Positions 34,718 through 50,670 of a DNA stretch of 64,000 nucleotides are shown here, piece by piece. This stretch comes from Nocardioides sp. S-1144. GTDB lineage: Bacteria > Actinomycetota > Actinomycetes > Propionibacteriales > Nocardioidaceae. The stretch spans positions 3,038,001 to 3,102,000 of the forward strand of contig NZ_CP040695.2 of assembly GCF_005954645.2 (NCBI RefSeq), read 5' to 3'. The position numbers and the translations under genes are program-made. Positions within the stretch are counted from its first letter, which is position 1. Each line of letters starts with the position of its first letter. The notes below the pieces were generated by a model that was given only the letters and a program-made list of their open reading frames with translations, was not told the origin of the DNA and made no database searches.

Positions 34718-35569
34718 GTGACGACCGCCCCGACGCCGAGCGCCCGCCGGCGCGTCCTGGGTGCGCTGGTGTCGACGGTGCTGCTCGTCGGCTGCGGTTC
34801 CGGCACCGGTCCCGGAGCCGGTCCCGGCGCCGGTCCCGGTGCCGACCGCCCGGGGGACCCGACGAGCGCGGCGACCGGCCCCGCGGCGTCCACCCCGGCA
34901 GCGGACCCGACCCCCGCGAGCCCGGTGGCACCGAGCCCGACCACACCGGGCACCGACGAACCCGGCACGGCACAGGCCGAGCCGCGTCCGGGTCGCGAGC
35001 GGTGGGTCCGCGGCATCGACGCCTCGCACCACCAGGGCGCCATCGACTGGGAGCGGGTGGCCGGCGACGACGTCGCGTTCGCCTACCTCAAGGCCAGCGA
35101 GGGCAGCACCTTCACCGACCCCCGGTTCGTCGACAACGTCGCCGGGGCGCGCAGGGCCGGGCTGCGGGTCGGCGGCTACCACTACTTCAGCCTCTGCTCC
35201 CCCGGCGCGCCGCAGGGCGAGCACCTCGTCGAGACCCTCGCCGCGGCCGGGCGCACCACCCTCCCGCCGGCCATCGACCTCGAGCTGCAGGGCCAGTGCG
35301 CGACGCCGCCGGCGCGCGCGGACCTGCTGGCCGAGGTTCGCGCGTTCCTCGACGTCGTCGAGGCGGCCACCGGTCGCCGGGTCGTGGTCTACGCCTTCCC
35401 GGACCTCGAGGAGGAGTACCGGCTCGCCGACGAGCTCGGGCGGCGCCAGTGGGTGCGCCGACTCGGCGACGTCCCGCCCGCGCGGGACTGGTGGATCTGG
35501 CAGCGCGCCGACGACGCCACGGTCGCCGGCGTCGACGGACCCACCGACCTCAACCTCATGCGCCCCTGA
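34718..35569 (+). CDS. GH25 muramidase, predicted lipoprotein
   Basis: The protein is 283 residues from GTG 34718. A twin-Arg-like start (ARRRVLGALVSTVLLVGCG) ends in the lipobox LVGC, so Cys26 or nearby would be lipidated. A Gly/Pro/Thr/Ala-rich linker runs to about residue 95. The glycoside hydrolase 25 domain follows: GIDASHHQGAIDW, YLKASEG, YHYFSLC and AIDLELQG with the catalytic Asp and Glu. It would cut peptidoglycan glycan strands at the cell surface. Confidence 0.9.
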   Translation: MTTAPTPSARRRVLGALVSTVLLVGCGSGTGPGAGPGAGPGADRPGDPTSAATGPAASTPAADPTPASPVAPSPTTPGTDEPGTAQAEPRPGRERWVRGIDASHHQGAIDWERVAGDDVAFAYLKASEGSTFTDPRFVDNVAGARRAGLRVGGYHYFSLCSPGAPQGEHLVETLAAAGRTTLPPAIDLELQGQCATPPARADLLAEVRAFLDVVEAATGRRVVVYAFPDLEEEYRLADELGRRQWVRRLGDVPPARDWWIWQRADDATVAGVDGPTDLNLMRP

Positions 35570-35597
35570 CGCCGCGCCCGACAGCCGACCTGCGGTA

Positions 35598-35778
35598 CCC
35601 AAACCGCGCGATCGCGCGGATTGGGTGCCCCGCACGCCCCACCACCGACCCAAACCGCGCGATCGCGCCGACTGGGCACCCCGCACGCCCCAACACCGAC
35701 CCAAACCGCGCGATCGCGCCGACTGGGCACCCCGCACGCCCCAACACCGACCCAAACCGCGCGATCGCGCGGATTGGG
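35598..35778. repeat. Four tandem 51-bp units, each with a GC palindrome
   Basis: Copies begin at 35598, 35649, 35700 and 35751, exactly 51 bases apart. Each starts cccaaaccgcgcgatcgcg. The outer two (first and last) end cggattggg, giving a near-perfect palindrome around ccgcgcgatcgcgcgg. The inner two end ccgactggg, which breaks one arm. Spacers are almost identical. The array fills the gap between the convergent GH25 and ffh genes, so bidirectional termination is one possible use. Confidence 0.95.
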
Positions 35779-35811
35779 TCTCGAGCGACCGACCCCACCC
35801 GGGGCCGGTCG

Positions 35812-37377
<1,566 letters not shown>

Positions 37378-37456
37378 AGGAGTCCTCAGCAGTGGCTCTG
37401 GAGATGGCGCGGTCGTGAAAGCACCAGACTAACGGCGGCTCACCTACGGTGAGGAC

Positions 37457-37774
37457 GTGGACGTCGTCATCGGGGTGGTCGGGGGGCTGGTCCTCCTGCT
37501 GCTCGCGTTGTGGGTCGGGCACCGCTCCCTCGGCGCCGGTGGTCCCAGCAGCGCCGGCGGCAACGCCCTGGCCGGCGGGTTCGAGGTCTTCGACCCCGCC
37601 CGCGCCCGGGCCCGCGAGGACCTCGACTCCAAGGAGACCGAGGGCGAGGCGCTGCCCGCCCCGAACGACGAGGACGTCCCCGTCCGCGTCGACCTCAAGA
37701 CCGGCAAGGTCCACATCCGCAAGCAGCCGCCGGCGTCGGCGGACGCGACGCGACCGCCTGCCGACGAAGCCTGA
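37457..37774 (+). CDS. Small membrane-anchored protein of unknown function
   Basis: The protein is 105 residues from GTG 37457. Residues 3-21 (VVIGVVGGLVLLLLALWVG) form an N-terminal membrane helix. The rest is hydrophilic and acidic, with VRVDLKTGKVHIRKQPP near the end. No family is recognised. It is divergent from ffh. Confidence 0.65.
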   Translation: MDVVIGVVGGLVLLLLALWVGHRSLGAGGPSSAGGNALAGGFEVFDPARARAREDLDSKETEGEALPAPNDEDVPVRVDLKTGKVHIRKQPPASADATRPPADEA

Positions 37775-37807
37775 CCCGCGGGGTACGACGGCGTCCGGGG
37801 CGGACGC

Positions 37808-39136
37808 CTACCGGGCCGGCGGCGGCGGCGGTGGCGGCGGCGGCGGCGGTGACGGTGTGGTCGGCGGGTACGGCGTCGGCGCGATCGTCACCACGGCCGT
37901 CGTGCGCAGCGGCAGCAGCGCCCCGAGGAGCGAGGCGGCCAGGCCCGCGCTGGTCGCGAGCAGACCGACGTCGAGGGTGTCGACGTCGACGACCGCGACC
38001 AGGTGGACGAGCAGGCCGCCGGCCATGACGAGCACGAGGAACGGGCGAACGGCCCGTGGGCTGACCGACCGGCCCCGGCGGCCCAGGGCGACCAGCACCG
38101 CGACCACCCCGGAACCCAGGAGCAGCGCCCAGCCCAGCCACCCGAAGTAGGCCTCGGCGACCGGGTCGTCACCACCGCCGTACTCGCGGGTGGCGTCGCT
38201 GATGTCGGCGAAGGTGACGTCGGTGGCCCAGGGCAGGAACCCGTAGCCGGCCAGGCAGAGCACGGCGGCGAGCGCGGCGAGGACGACGGCGACCGGCTGG
38301 GTGGTGGAGCGCACGAGCGGACCCCGGCCGTACGGCACCGGCCACCCGGCGGGGCCCGGGGGCGCGCCGGGCCCCCCAGGTGCGGCGAGGTGGGCCGGGA
38401 ACCCGGGCGCGCCCGGGCCTCCGACCGCGGCCCCGGACGGCAGCCGGTAGCCGACGCGGGGCCCGAGCGCGCCGGCGATCCACAGCAGGAGCGCGCCCCC
38501 GAACCAGGTGTAGGCGCCCACCGCCGGCTGGACCTCGGCCTCCAGGAACTCCGGCTCGGCCCTGCCGCCGGACTCGGGCGCAGCCCCGGTCGAGCTCGGC
38601 GCGGAGGTGTCGGGCCCGCCCGTGGTGTCGAGCACCCACCCGAGGTCCAGCAGAGCGATCATCCCGAAGCCGAGGGTCGCGGTCACCGCGACGACCGCGG
38701 CCGTGCGGGCCACCGTCGTCCGGGTCCGACGCCGCAGGCCCACCGAGGCCAGCGCGGCGAGCCCGCAGGCGACGACGGTGACGACCAGCGCCCCCCAGGG
38801 GAAGAAGGCCCCGGCGAGGGCTCCTGCGTCGTGGAAGCGCGGGACCACCCCGACGACGTCCTCGACGACGTCCCGGGCGTCGAAGAGGCCGGCGTACTCG
38901 CCCCTGTCGTCGAGCGGGCCGTCCTGGCCGGAGCCGTAGACGACGAACCGGTTGGTCTCGACCCAGTCGAGGGCCAGGCTGCCGAGCATCATCAGCGTGC
39001 CGAGCACCGCCAGCGGGAGGGCGAACCCGATCGCCTCACGCCGGACCAGCCCGGCGGACTCGGGGTCGACGTCGACCGGGTACGGCGGGTGGCCACCAGG
39101 GACGACGTGGGGCTGCCCGGCATCAGGGAAACTCAT
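37808..39136 (-). CDS. Multi-span membrane protein with a polyproline tail
   Basis: The protein is 442 residues from ATG 39136; the start is uncertain, as no clear ribosome site is seen and another ATG lies 12 bases upstream. About eight hydrophobic helices are split into two groups by a Gly/Pro/Ala-rich cytoplasmic-looking loop (about 245-285). The C-terminus is a run of consecutive prolines after TPYPPTTPS. No family is recognised. Confidence 0.7.
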   Translation of the reverse strand: MSFPDAGQPHVVPGGHPPYPVDVDPESAGLVRREAIGFALPLAVLGTLMMLGSLALDWVETNRFVVYGSGQDGPLDDRGEYAGLFDARDVVEDVVGVVPRFHDAGALAGAFFPWGALVVTVVACGLAALASVGLRRRTRTTVARTAAVVAVTATLGFGMIALLDLGWVLDTTGGPDTSAPSSTGAAPESGGRAEPEFLEAEVQPAVGAYTWFGGALLLWIAGALGPRVGYRLPSGAAVGGPGAPGFPAHLAAPGGPGAPPGPAGWPVPYGRGPLVRSTTQPVAVVLAALAAVLCLAGYGFLPWATDVTFADISDATREYGGGDDPVAEAYFGWLGWALLLGSGVVAVLVALGRRGRSVSPRAVRPFLVLVMAGGLLVHLVAVVDVDTLDVGLLATSAGLAASLLGALLPLRTTAVVTIAPTPYPPTTPSPPPPPPPPPPPAR

Positions 39137-39196
39137 GGCGGTGAGCATGCCCCACGGGCGCCGTCCCACACGGCGGGTGGCGTCGCGTCGCGCGGG

Positions 39197-41410
39197 TCAG
39201 CTCAGCGCGGCCCGGACGGCGTGCGCGGTCTCCGCGGCACGGGTCTCCGACAGCGCCCCGGCCGAGGGCTCTTGGAGGTAGAAGACGTCGACGGCCTGCG
39301 GGCCGAGGGTGTCGACGTGGGCCGAGCGCACGGCGACGTCGAGGCGGGCCAGCTCGGCGCAGACGAGGTGGACGACGCCGGGCCGGTCGGCCGCGCGCAC
39401 CTCCAGCACCGTGGCGTGCTCGCTCGCCTCGGGGCGCACGACGACCGTCGGGGCCAGCCCGTCCGCGGGGTGGGCACGGGCGAACCTGGCGGCCGGGTCG
39501 ACCCGGCCGTCGACGACGGCCTCGTAGCGGGTGCGCAGGACGGCGGCGTCGACGGTGTCGGAGCCGACCTCCCACACCGAGACGCTGTGGTCGTCCTGGG
39601 CCCAGAGGCGGGCCGCGCGGATCGGCAGCCGGAGGAGCGCGAACGTCGCGGCGAGGTCGGACAGGAGCCCGACCCGGTCGAGGGCGATCGCGGTGACCCG
39701 GCTGCCGTCGGCGACCGGCTCGACGGAGATCGCGACCGAGGCGGCCGTCAGCCCCGCGGGCACGGCGACCTCGCCGACGGGGAAGGCCGGCAGCGTGGCG
39801 CCGGTGTCGAGGGCGGCGTGGGCCCGGCGGGCCAGGTCGGCGACCAGGCCGGCGCGCCACGACGTCCACGCCTTCGGGGCGGTCGCCTTGGCGTCGGCCT
39901 CGGTCAGGGCCCGCAGGAGGGCGAGCGCCTCGGGCGTGCGGAGCCGCGAGGTGAGGATCTCGACGGTCGCGGGGTCGTCGGGGTCGCGGGTGGTCGCGGT
40001 CTCGGCGAGGAGCAGGTGCCAGCGCACGAGCAGCGCGACCAGCTCGACGCACTCCTCGTCGAAGCCCATCCGGGTGGCCACCGCCCGGGCGATCGGCTCA
40101 CCGGCGACGCTGTGCTCGGTGAGCCCGCCCTTGCCGATGTCGTGCAGCAGCGCGGCGACCATCAACACGTCGGGGCGGCGCACCGAGCGGATCAGCGCCG
40201 AGGCCTCGATGCAGGTCTCCACGACGTGCCGGTCGACGGTGAAGCGGTGGATCACCGAGGCGTGCGGCAGCATCCGGACCCGCTCCCACTCGGGCAGGAA
40301 GCCGGCCAGCGCACCGGTCTCCTCGAGCGTCTCCCACACCTCGAGCAGGCCGCGTCCGGAGGCGAGCAGCCGCACGAGCAGCTGCCGGGCCTCCTCGGGC
40401 CAGGGGTCGGGCAGCGGCGCGCCCTCGCGCACCAGCCGCGCGGCGGTCGGCGGGGCGAGGACGACGCCCCGCTCGGCCGCGACCGTCGCCGCCCGCAGGA
40501 GCAGCAGCGGGTCGGCGGCGGGGTCGGCACGGCCGTCGAGGACCACCTCGCCGGCCGACAGCGCGACGCCCGGCCCGAGCCGCTCGAGCACCGGGCGGCG
40601 CGCCGTGCGCGCCGACGCCGGTCGCGCCAGGACGCCGTCGACCCGGCGCCACGCGAGGCGCGACAGGTGGGTGATGCGGCGTCCGGCCTCCCGCACGTGC
40701 ACCTGGGCGGCCCGGTCGCCGGCCAGGCCGAGCACCTCGGCCAGGACCGGCCAGGTCTCGGGCGTGATCCGGTCGGTCGCCCGCCCGGCGGCCTCGTGGA
40801 CGACGTCGCGGACGTCGAGCAGGGTCTGCCGGCTGCGCTCGAGCTCGGTGTGCGGGACGTCGACCAGCCAGGTCGCGACCAGGCCGCGCAGGGTGGTGGC
40901 GTCGCGCAGGCCGCCCTCGGCCTCCTTGACGTCGGGCACCGACAGGTGGGCCAGCTCGCCCATCAGCCGGTGCCGCGCGTCGGAGGCCCGGCGGATCTCC
41001 GGCAGCCGCTCGCGCGCGCCGCGGCGCCAGCTCGCGAGCATGGTGGTCCGCAGCCGCAGCGTGAGGTGGGGGTCGCCGGCCACGTGGCGGACGTCGAGCA
41101 GGCCGGAGGCGACGCGGTGGTCGGCGTCCGCGGCGGCGACCATCTCGGGCAGGGAGCGCACCGCGTGGTCCAGGCGCAGGCCTGCGTCCCAGATCGGGTA
41201 CCAGAGCTGCTCGGCGAGCGGGCCGAGGTCGACGTCCTCGTCGTGGACCAGGACCACGTCGAGGTCGGAGTACGGCGCGAGCTCGGACCGGCCGTAGCCG
41301 CCGACCGCGACGAGGGCCACGCCGGTGTCGGGACCGCCGGCCTTCTCGTAGGCCCCCGAGCAGAGCTCGTCGGCGGCGGCCGTGCGCCCGGCCCGGGCGG
41401 ATGCGGTCAT
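39197..41410 (-). CDS. glnD: PII uridylyltransferase/uridylyl-removing enzyme
   Basis: The protein is 737 residues. The nucleotidyltransferase domain has GGYGRSELAPYSDLDVVLV. The HD domain has LLHDIGKGG with an upstream HRFTVDRHV. Two C-terminal ACT domains (RVTAIALDRVGLLSDLA; VLEVRAADRPGVVHLV) sense glutamine. The protein modifies the PII proteins according to nitrogen state; in Actinobacteria the modification is adenylylation. It is the last gene of the amtB-glnK-glnK-glnD group. Confidence 0.95.
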   Translation of the reverse strand: MTASARAGRTAAADELCSGAYEKAGGPDTGVALVAVGGYGRSELAPYSDLDVVLVHDEDVDLGPLAEQLWYPIWDAGLRLDHAVRSLPEMVAAADADHRVASGLLDVRHVAGDPHLTLRLRTTMLASWRRGARERLPEIRRASDARHRLMGELAHLSVPDVKEAEGGLRDATTLRGLVATWLVDVPHTELERSRQTLLDVRDVVHEAAGRATDRITPETWPVLAEVLGLAGDRAAQVHVREAGRRITHLSRLAWRRVDGVLARPASARTARRPVLERLGPGVALSAGEVVLDGRADPAADPLLLLRAATVAAERGVVLAPPTAARLVREGAPLPDPWPEEARQLLVRLLASGRGLLEVWETLEETGALAGFLPEWERVRMLPHASVIHRFTVDRHVVETCIEASALIRSVRRPDVLMVAALLHDIGKGGLTEHSVAGEPIARAVATRMGFDEECVELVALLVRWHLLLAETATTRDPDDPATVEILTSRLRTPEALALLRALTEADAKATAPKAWTSWRAGLVADLARRAHAALDTGATLPAFPVGEVAVPAGLTAASVAISVEPVADGSRVTAIALDRVGLLSDLAATFALLRLPIRAARLWAQDDHSVSVWEVGSDTVDAAVLRTRYEAVVDGRVDPAARFARAHPADGLAPTVVVRPEASEHATVLEVRAADRPGVVHLVCAELARLDVAVRSAHVDTLGPQAVDVFYLQEPSAGALSETRAAETAHAVRAALS

Positions 41411-41451
41411 CCGAGGTCCACCTGGGGAGGCGGGCCGGGAGCCACGTGCGG

Positions 41452-45877
<4,426 letters not shown>

Positions 45878-45903
45878 CGCACCACCAGAGAGGCAACCGC
45901 CCC

Positions 45904-47571
45904 ATGTCACCCAAGCCGCTGACGGTCAACCCCGCCCTGCGCGACGTCGTCTACAAGAACCGGTGGCGCGACGTCTTCGACGGAACCGTCCCCGAGGGCT
46001 GGGAGCCGACGCTCAAGGTCTCGGTCGTGACCGCGGCGTTCAACAGCGCCACCCTGCCGCTGACCCTGGCCTCGCTCGCGGCCCAGGACTACCCCGAGGA
46101 CCTCCTCGAGGTCGTCGTCGTCGACGACGGCAGCACCGTCCCGGTCGAGATCGGCGACATCGCCCCGAAGCACACCCGGCTGATCCGGGTGCGCGAGGAG
46201 GACGGCGAGGGCTGGGGCCGGTCGAACGCGCTGCGCCGTGGCATCGAGGCCAGCGACGGCGACATCATCTACTGGGTCGACTCCGACATGATCCTGTTCC
46301 GCGACAACGTGCGCGAGCACGCCAAGTGGGCCCACTTCATCCCGGAGGCCGCGACCATCGGCCACAAGGGCTTCGTCGAGGAGTGGACCTTCACCCCCGA
46401 GGAGGTCTTCGCGGCGGTCAGCGACGGCACCATCGGCGAGCACCACGACCTCGACTCGCTCCACCGGCACTGGTCGCTCGACATCTACGACAAGACCGAC
46501 GACCTCAACGACACCTCGGGTCGCAACTACAGCACCCACATGGGGGCCTGCGCGACGGTCACCCGCGCGGTCTACGACCGCACGCACGGCCAGGACCCCG
46601 TCCTGCGCCTCGGCGACGACACCGAGATCGCCTACCAGATCTGGCAGGCCGGCGCGGTGTTCATCCCGGTCAACTCCGCGCTGACCTACCACCTCGGCCG
46701 CGCCCTCATCCAGGACAAGGCCGACGACGTCTCGCACTACAACGGCCCCCACTTCGCCCAGCGGATGCCGATCCCGCGCTACCGGCGCCGGGCCGAGAAC
46801 CGCCAGTGGCAGGTGCCCTACATCACCGCCGTCGTCACCACCGACCGCGACACCGCCCCGCTCGCCCGCGAGTGCGTCGAGCGGCTCCTCAACCAGACCG
46901 AGACCGACCTGCACGTCCACCTGGTCGGCCCGTGGTCGAGCCTGCAGACCGGGCGCCGCAGCGCGCTCAACGACCCCGACCTCGAGCTGCACCTGACCCA
47001 GGAGACCTTCCGCTGCGAGGGCCGGGTCTCCCTGGTCGACGAGGCGCCCGACGACGTCTTCCCCTCGCCGTACCGCCTCGACGTGCCGGTGCACGTCGGC
47101 CTGCCCTCGCGCGCGGTGTCGAGGATGATGCGCTCGGCCTTCGGCGACGACCTCGGCATCGTCAACTTCTTCCCGCCCGAGGGGTCCGACGTCTCCGAGG
47201 CGGTCCGGATCACCTTCACCGCGGCCCGCAGCCGCGCGCTCCCCCTCGTCGGCGACGACGTCACCTACGTCGAGGCCATGGACGCCGTGTGGGGCGTGGA
47301 GTGGAAGCCCAACCTCGAGCTCGGCTTCCTCGACCTGCGTGACGTCGAGCAGGGCGCCAAGATCCGCCGCGCGGACCCCGAGCAGGTGGAGTCGCTGCGC
47401 GAGCGGGTCGAGCGGCTCCGCGCCCGCGCCGTCGAGGCCGAGCAGGAGGTCCGCCGACTCCAGGACGAGCTCGAGGAGGCCCAGCAGCACCCGGCCTCCT
47501 CCGTCGCCGAGGTCGCCCGGCAGCGGGCCGGTCGTCTCGCGCGCGCCGCGCGCAACCGCATCTCGTCCTGA
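45904..47571 (+). CDS. GT2-family glycosyltransferase with coiled-coil end
   Basis: The protein is 555 residues from ATG 45904, with an AGAGAGG-like site upstream. Residues about 36-330 are a GT-A domain: KVSVVTAAFNSATLPLTLAS, VVVVDDGSTVP, GWGRSNALRRGIE and the metal-binding WVDSDMILF. A second, shorter GT2-like piece (ITAVVTTDRDTAPLARECVE) follows near residue 310. Residues about 495-535 form a coiled coil. It is probably a partner of the preceding transferase in building a surface polysaccharide. Confidence 0.85.
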   Translation: MSPKPLTVNPALRDVVYKNRWRDVFDGTVPEGWEPTLKVSVVTAAFNSATLPLTLASLAAQDYPEDLLEVVVVDDGSTVPVEIGDIAPKHTRLIRVREEDGEGWGRSNALRRGIEASDGDIIYWVDSDMILFRDNVREHAKWAHFIPEAATIGHKGFVEEWTFTPEEVFAAVSDGTIGEHHDLDSLHRHWSLDIYDKTDDLNDTSGRNYSTHMGACATVTRAVYDRTHGQDPVLRLGDDTEIAYQIWQAGAVFIPVNSALTYHLGRALIQDKADDVSHYNGPHFAQRMPIPRYRRRAENRQWQVPYITAVVTTDRDTAPLARECVERLLNQTETDLHVHLVGPWSSLQTGRRSALNDPDLELHLTQETFRCEGRVSLVDEAPDDVFPSPYRLDVPVHVGLPSRAVSRMMRSAFGDDLGIVNFFPPEGSDVSEAVRITFTAARSRALPLVGDDVTYVEAMDAVWGVEWKPNLELGFLDLRDVEQGAKIRRADPEQVESLRERVERLRARAVEAEQEVRRLQDELEEAQQHPASSVAEVARQRAGRLARAARNRISS

Positions 47572-47599
47572 CCGGTCCCCGACGGGGCGGGCGCGCGGG

Positions 47600-49762
47600 T
47601 CAGCCGGCGCGCGGCGCCCGCCGCCGGCGGTCGCCGGCCAGCAGGTCGTCGACGGCGTCCGCGACGGGCGCGCGCAGCGTCCGGACGAAGGTCCCGGTGA
47701 GGTGGTGCAGGTCCGCGAGCGTGACCACCCCGCCGACGACCGCGCGACAGGTGTCGTCGGGGCACAGGTAGGGCCGCACGTCGAAGAGCCCGACGCGCGG
47801 GTCGGTCGTGGCCAGCTCGGCGGCGACGTCGCCCTCGGGGTCGGCGACGTCGGCCTCCGCCAGCGGGCGGTCGCACGCGGCGAGGTCGTCCGGGTGGAGG
47901 TCGACGCACTGCGGGACCGTCTCCTCCTCCTGCCGGCGCGGGTTGTCGCGCATCACCAGGACCCTGCTCCCGGCGTCGAGCCAGCGCGTGATGATCCGGC
48001 GGTAGGAGGCCTCGGTCGCCCGACGGTTCTCCTCGGCCAGGTCCTCGCCCTCCAGCCCCACCAGCGGGACGAGGGTGCGGTTGGCCAGGACGACCATGTC
48101 GAAACCTCCGTCGGCGACCTCGTCGACCGCGCGCTCGTTGAACGTCTCGCAGTCGTCGGTCTGCACCTGCTCGGGGAAGGCGACCAGGCGGTCGGCGGTG
48201 TGGCACTCGAAGACGAAGTAGGTGGTCAGGCTCCAGGCCCGGTCCTCGGCCAACCCGCGGAAGGCCGGCAGCCAGTGCGCGGCGTGCGAGTTGCCGACCA
48301 TCGCCACCCGGAGGGCGTCGTCGGCGTCGCTGCCGTAGTGGCAGGTCGGGTCGGCGCGCAGGCTCCCCAGGCTCGAGGTGCACCGGCCGTTGTAGACCGA
48401 CTTCATGTCGGTCGCCGCGAAGGCACCGGTGGTGACCAGGCGCTCGCCCTGCACGTCGCAGCCGTTGACGACCGCGCCCGCACCGAGGCACGGGTCGGCG
48501 AGCTCGCCGGCCACCGGCGCGCGCTGCGCCTCCAGGGCCTGGTGGCGCACGGCGACGGCGCCACCGGCGACGAGGACCGCGCCGACCACGGCGAACACGA
48601 AGCTGCGGCGCAGGGGGACGCCGAGCGGACGCCGGCCCCGCAGCGGGTCCTCGACGAGGACCTTGGTCAGGTAGGACAGGACCAGCACGGCCGCGAGCGC
48701 CAGCAGCAGCTGCCAGGTGGCCGGCTCCTCACCGAGGGCGAACGGCAGCAGCACCACCACCGGCCAGTGCCAGAGGTAGACGGCGTAGGAGATCCCGCCG
48801 AGCTCCTGCACGGGACGCAGGGCGATGGCCGGCAGTGGCGACGCCCGACCGGGGCCGACCGACACCGCGACCACCAGGGCCGTGCCGAGGACCGGGACGA
48901 GGGCGGCGGTGCCGGGGAACGCGGTGGCGGCGTCGTAGCGCAGGGCCGCGAGGGCCACCAGCGCGAGGCCGAGCCACGCGCCCAGGACCCGCACCGCGGA
49001 CGGGAGGCCCTGGAGCCGGGGCAGCGCCACGGCCACCAGTCCCCCGGCGGCCAGCTCCCAGGTGCGCGTCCAGGTCACGAAGTAGCCGGCCGGGTCGTCG
49101 CGCTGCAGGAACGACCAGAGCAGCGACGTCGCGAGCACCGCGAGCACCGCGACGCCCACGCACCGCCGCAGGCCGAGTCCGGCCCGCCGCGCGACGAGCG
49201 CCGCGACCAGCACGAGGACCGGCCAGCCGAGGTAGAACTGCTCCTCGATCGAGAGGGACCAGTAGTGCTGCACCGGGGTCGCGACGTTGTCGGCGGCCAG
49301 GTAGTCGACGGACTCGTCGGCGAGCAGCCAGTTCTGGACGTAGACGGCCGAGGCGACCGCCTGCTTGGCGGTGCCGAGCCACATCGTCGACGGGGCCAGC
49401 CACCAGGTCGCGGCGAGCGTGGCGACCAGGACCGTCAGGGCCGCCGGCAGCAGGCGGCGGATGCGGCGTCCCCAGAACTCGGCGAGGTCGCGCGGGGTCG
49501 CCGGGGGGTGCTTGAGCAGGTGACCGGTGATGAGGAACCCGGAGATCACGAAGAAGACGTCGACGCCGACGTACCCGCCGCTGAGCGCGGAGGGCCAGAA
49601 GTGGAAGACCACCACCAGCGCGACGGCGAGGGCGCGCAGCGCCTGGATGTCGAGGCGCACCCCTCCGGCGCCGGTGCCGGCGTCGGGCCCCGCGGTCGAC
49701 CGGTCGGGCCCGGACACGATCTGCTCAGGCGCCGAGGTCACCCGCAGAAGTATCCGGATCAC
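47600..49762 (-). CDS. OafA/YrhL-type acyltransferase with SGNH domain
   Basis: The protein is 720 residues from GTG 49762. Residues about 37-375 are an acyltransferase_3 membrane domain with ten or so helices; VVVFHFWPSALSGGYVGVDV and FFVISGFLITGHLL are its opening signature. From about 430 an SGNH-hydrolase-like domain follows, with MVGNSHAAHWLPAF as the nucleophile block and DLHHLTGTFVRTL as the catalytic Asp-x-x-His block. Such fusions O-acetylate cell-surface sugars. It converges with the glycosyltransferase gene before it. Confidence 0.92.
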   Translation of the reverse strand: MIRILLRVTSAPEQIVSGPDRSTAGPDAGTGAGGVRLDIQALRALAVALVVVFHFWPSALSGGYVGVDVFFVISGFLITGHLLKHPPATPRDLAEFWGRRIRRLLPAALTVLVATLAATWWLAPSTMWLGTAKQAVASAVYVQNWLLADESVDYLAADNVATPVQHYWSLSIEEQFYLGWPVLVLVAALVARRAGLGLRRCVGVAVLAVLATSLLWSFLQRDDPAGYFVTWTRTWELAAGGLVAVALPRLQGLPSAVRVLGAWLGLALVALAALRYDAATAFPGTAALVPVLGTALVVAVSVGPGRASPLPAIALRPVQELGGISYAVYLWHWPVVVLLPFALGEEPATWQLLLALAAVLVLSYLTKVLVEDPLRGRRPLGVPLRRSFVFAVVGAVLVAGGAVAVRHQALEAQRAPVAGELADPCLGAGAVVNGCDVQGERLVTTGAFAATDMKSVYNGRCTSSLGSLRADPTCHYGSDADDALRVAMVGNSHAAHWLPAFRGLAEDRAWSLTTYFVFECHTADRLVAFPEQVQTDDCETFNERAVDEVADGGFDMVVLANRTLVPLVGLEGEDLAEENRRATEASYRRIITRWLDAGSRVLVMRDNPRRQEEETVPQCVDLHPDDLAACDRPLAEADVADPEGDVAAELATTDPRVGLFDVRPYLCPDDTCRAVVGGVVTLADLHHLTGTFVRTLRAPVADAVDDLLAGDRRRRAPRAG

Positions 49763-49829
49763 GCCGCGGCGCTCCGAATCCCCGGCGTCCGGGACGGGCC
49801 GGCCCCGCTGCGGCGGCGCCGCCTCCGGT

Positions 49830-50561
49830 TCAGCCGGCGAGGAGACGCACGCCGAGGTTCATGTGCCCGATGCTGACGCCCTCGTAGGACAGGCCGGAGC
49901 GGTCGAGGAACTCCATGAACGCCCGGTGCTCGTGCAGCTGCCAGCCGTGGTAGCCGAAGTACTCGTCGAAGACGATGACGGTGCCCGGCACGAACCACTC
50001 GAACAGGACGTCGAAGACGGTCCTGGTCGAGCTGTACAGGTCGGCGTCGAGGTGCACGAACGAGAACGGACCCTCGTGGGCGGCCTCGAACGGTGCGACG
50101 GTGGTGTCGAAGAAGCCGACGTGGAACTCGACGTTGCTCACGGGCAGCTCGGGCGGCTGACCGCCGATGTCGAAGTCGCCGGCGCCCTTCGACGTGCCGC
50201 TCCAGGACTCCGGCAGTCCGGCGAAGCTGTCGAAGCCGTGCACCGTCCGGGTGTCGAAGAACCGGGCGATCTGGGTCAGCGAGGTGCCCTGGTAGACGCC
50301 GAACTCGGCCACCATGCCGTCGAGGGTGGTGGCGCGGAGCGCGGCGGCGATGGCCTCGGGCTTGTTGAGCGCCACCTGCGCGGAGTCCAGACGACGCTCG
50401 CCGAGGATGTAGTCGACGGAGTGCTCGACCGAGCGCTCGCGCAGCTGGACCGGCACCGACGGAGGACGGGGCTGCCGGCTCCGGACGATCTCCTGACGGA
50501 CCTGGGCCATCTCCTTGCGGAGGGCGCGGAGCAGGCGCGGGACTCGGTTCGGCTGGGGCAA
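49830..50561 (-). CDS. TylF/macrocin-type O-methyltransferase
   Basis: The protein is 243 residues if the TTG at 50561 is used; GAGGAG sits 5-6 bases before it, and no better start exists downstream. MVAEFGVYQGTSLTQIARFF is the SAM site, HGFDSFAGLPESW and FSFVHLDADLYSSTRTVFD are hallmark TylF motifs, and VIVFDEYFGYHGW follows. The family methylates sugar or related hydroxyls and needs Mg2+. A glycan sugar is the likely substrate here. Confidence 0.88.
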   Translation of the reverse strand: MPQPNRVPRLLRALRKEMAQVRQEIVRSRQPRPPSVPVQLRERSVEHSVDYILGERRLDSAQVALNKPEAIAAALRATTLDGMVAEFGVYQGTSLTQIARFFDTRTVHGFDSFAGLPESWSGTSKGAGDFDIGGQPPELPVSNVEFHVGFFDTTVAPFEAAHEGPFSFVHLDADLYSSTRTVFDVLFEWFVPGTVIVFDEYFGYHGWQLHEHRAFMEFLDRSGLSYEGVSIGHMNLGVRLLAG

Positions 50562-50670
50562 CGTGTCTCCTCGGTCGGATCGGTACGAGGACCCTAGCGG
50601 CCCGCCCCGGTCGGCGAGGGCAGCGACGCACCCGCCTAGGATCGGCGCGACCACGACCACGGAGGTAGAG

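Noticed and set aside
35598..35778. CRISPR array
   Set aside because: The 51-bp unit repeats including its spacer, only four copies exist, and no cas gene is in the window.
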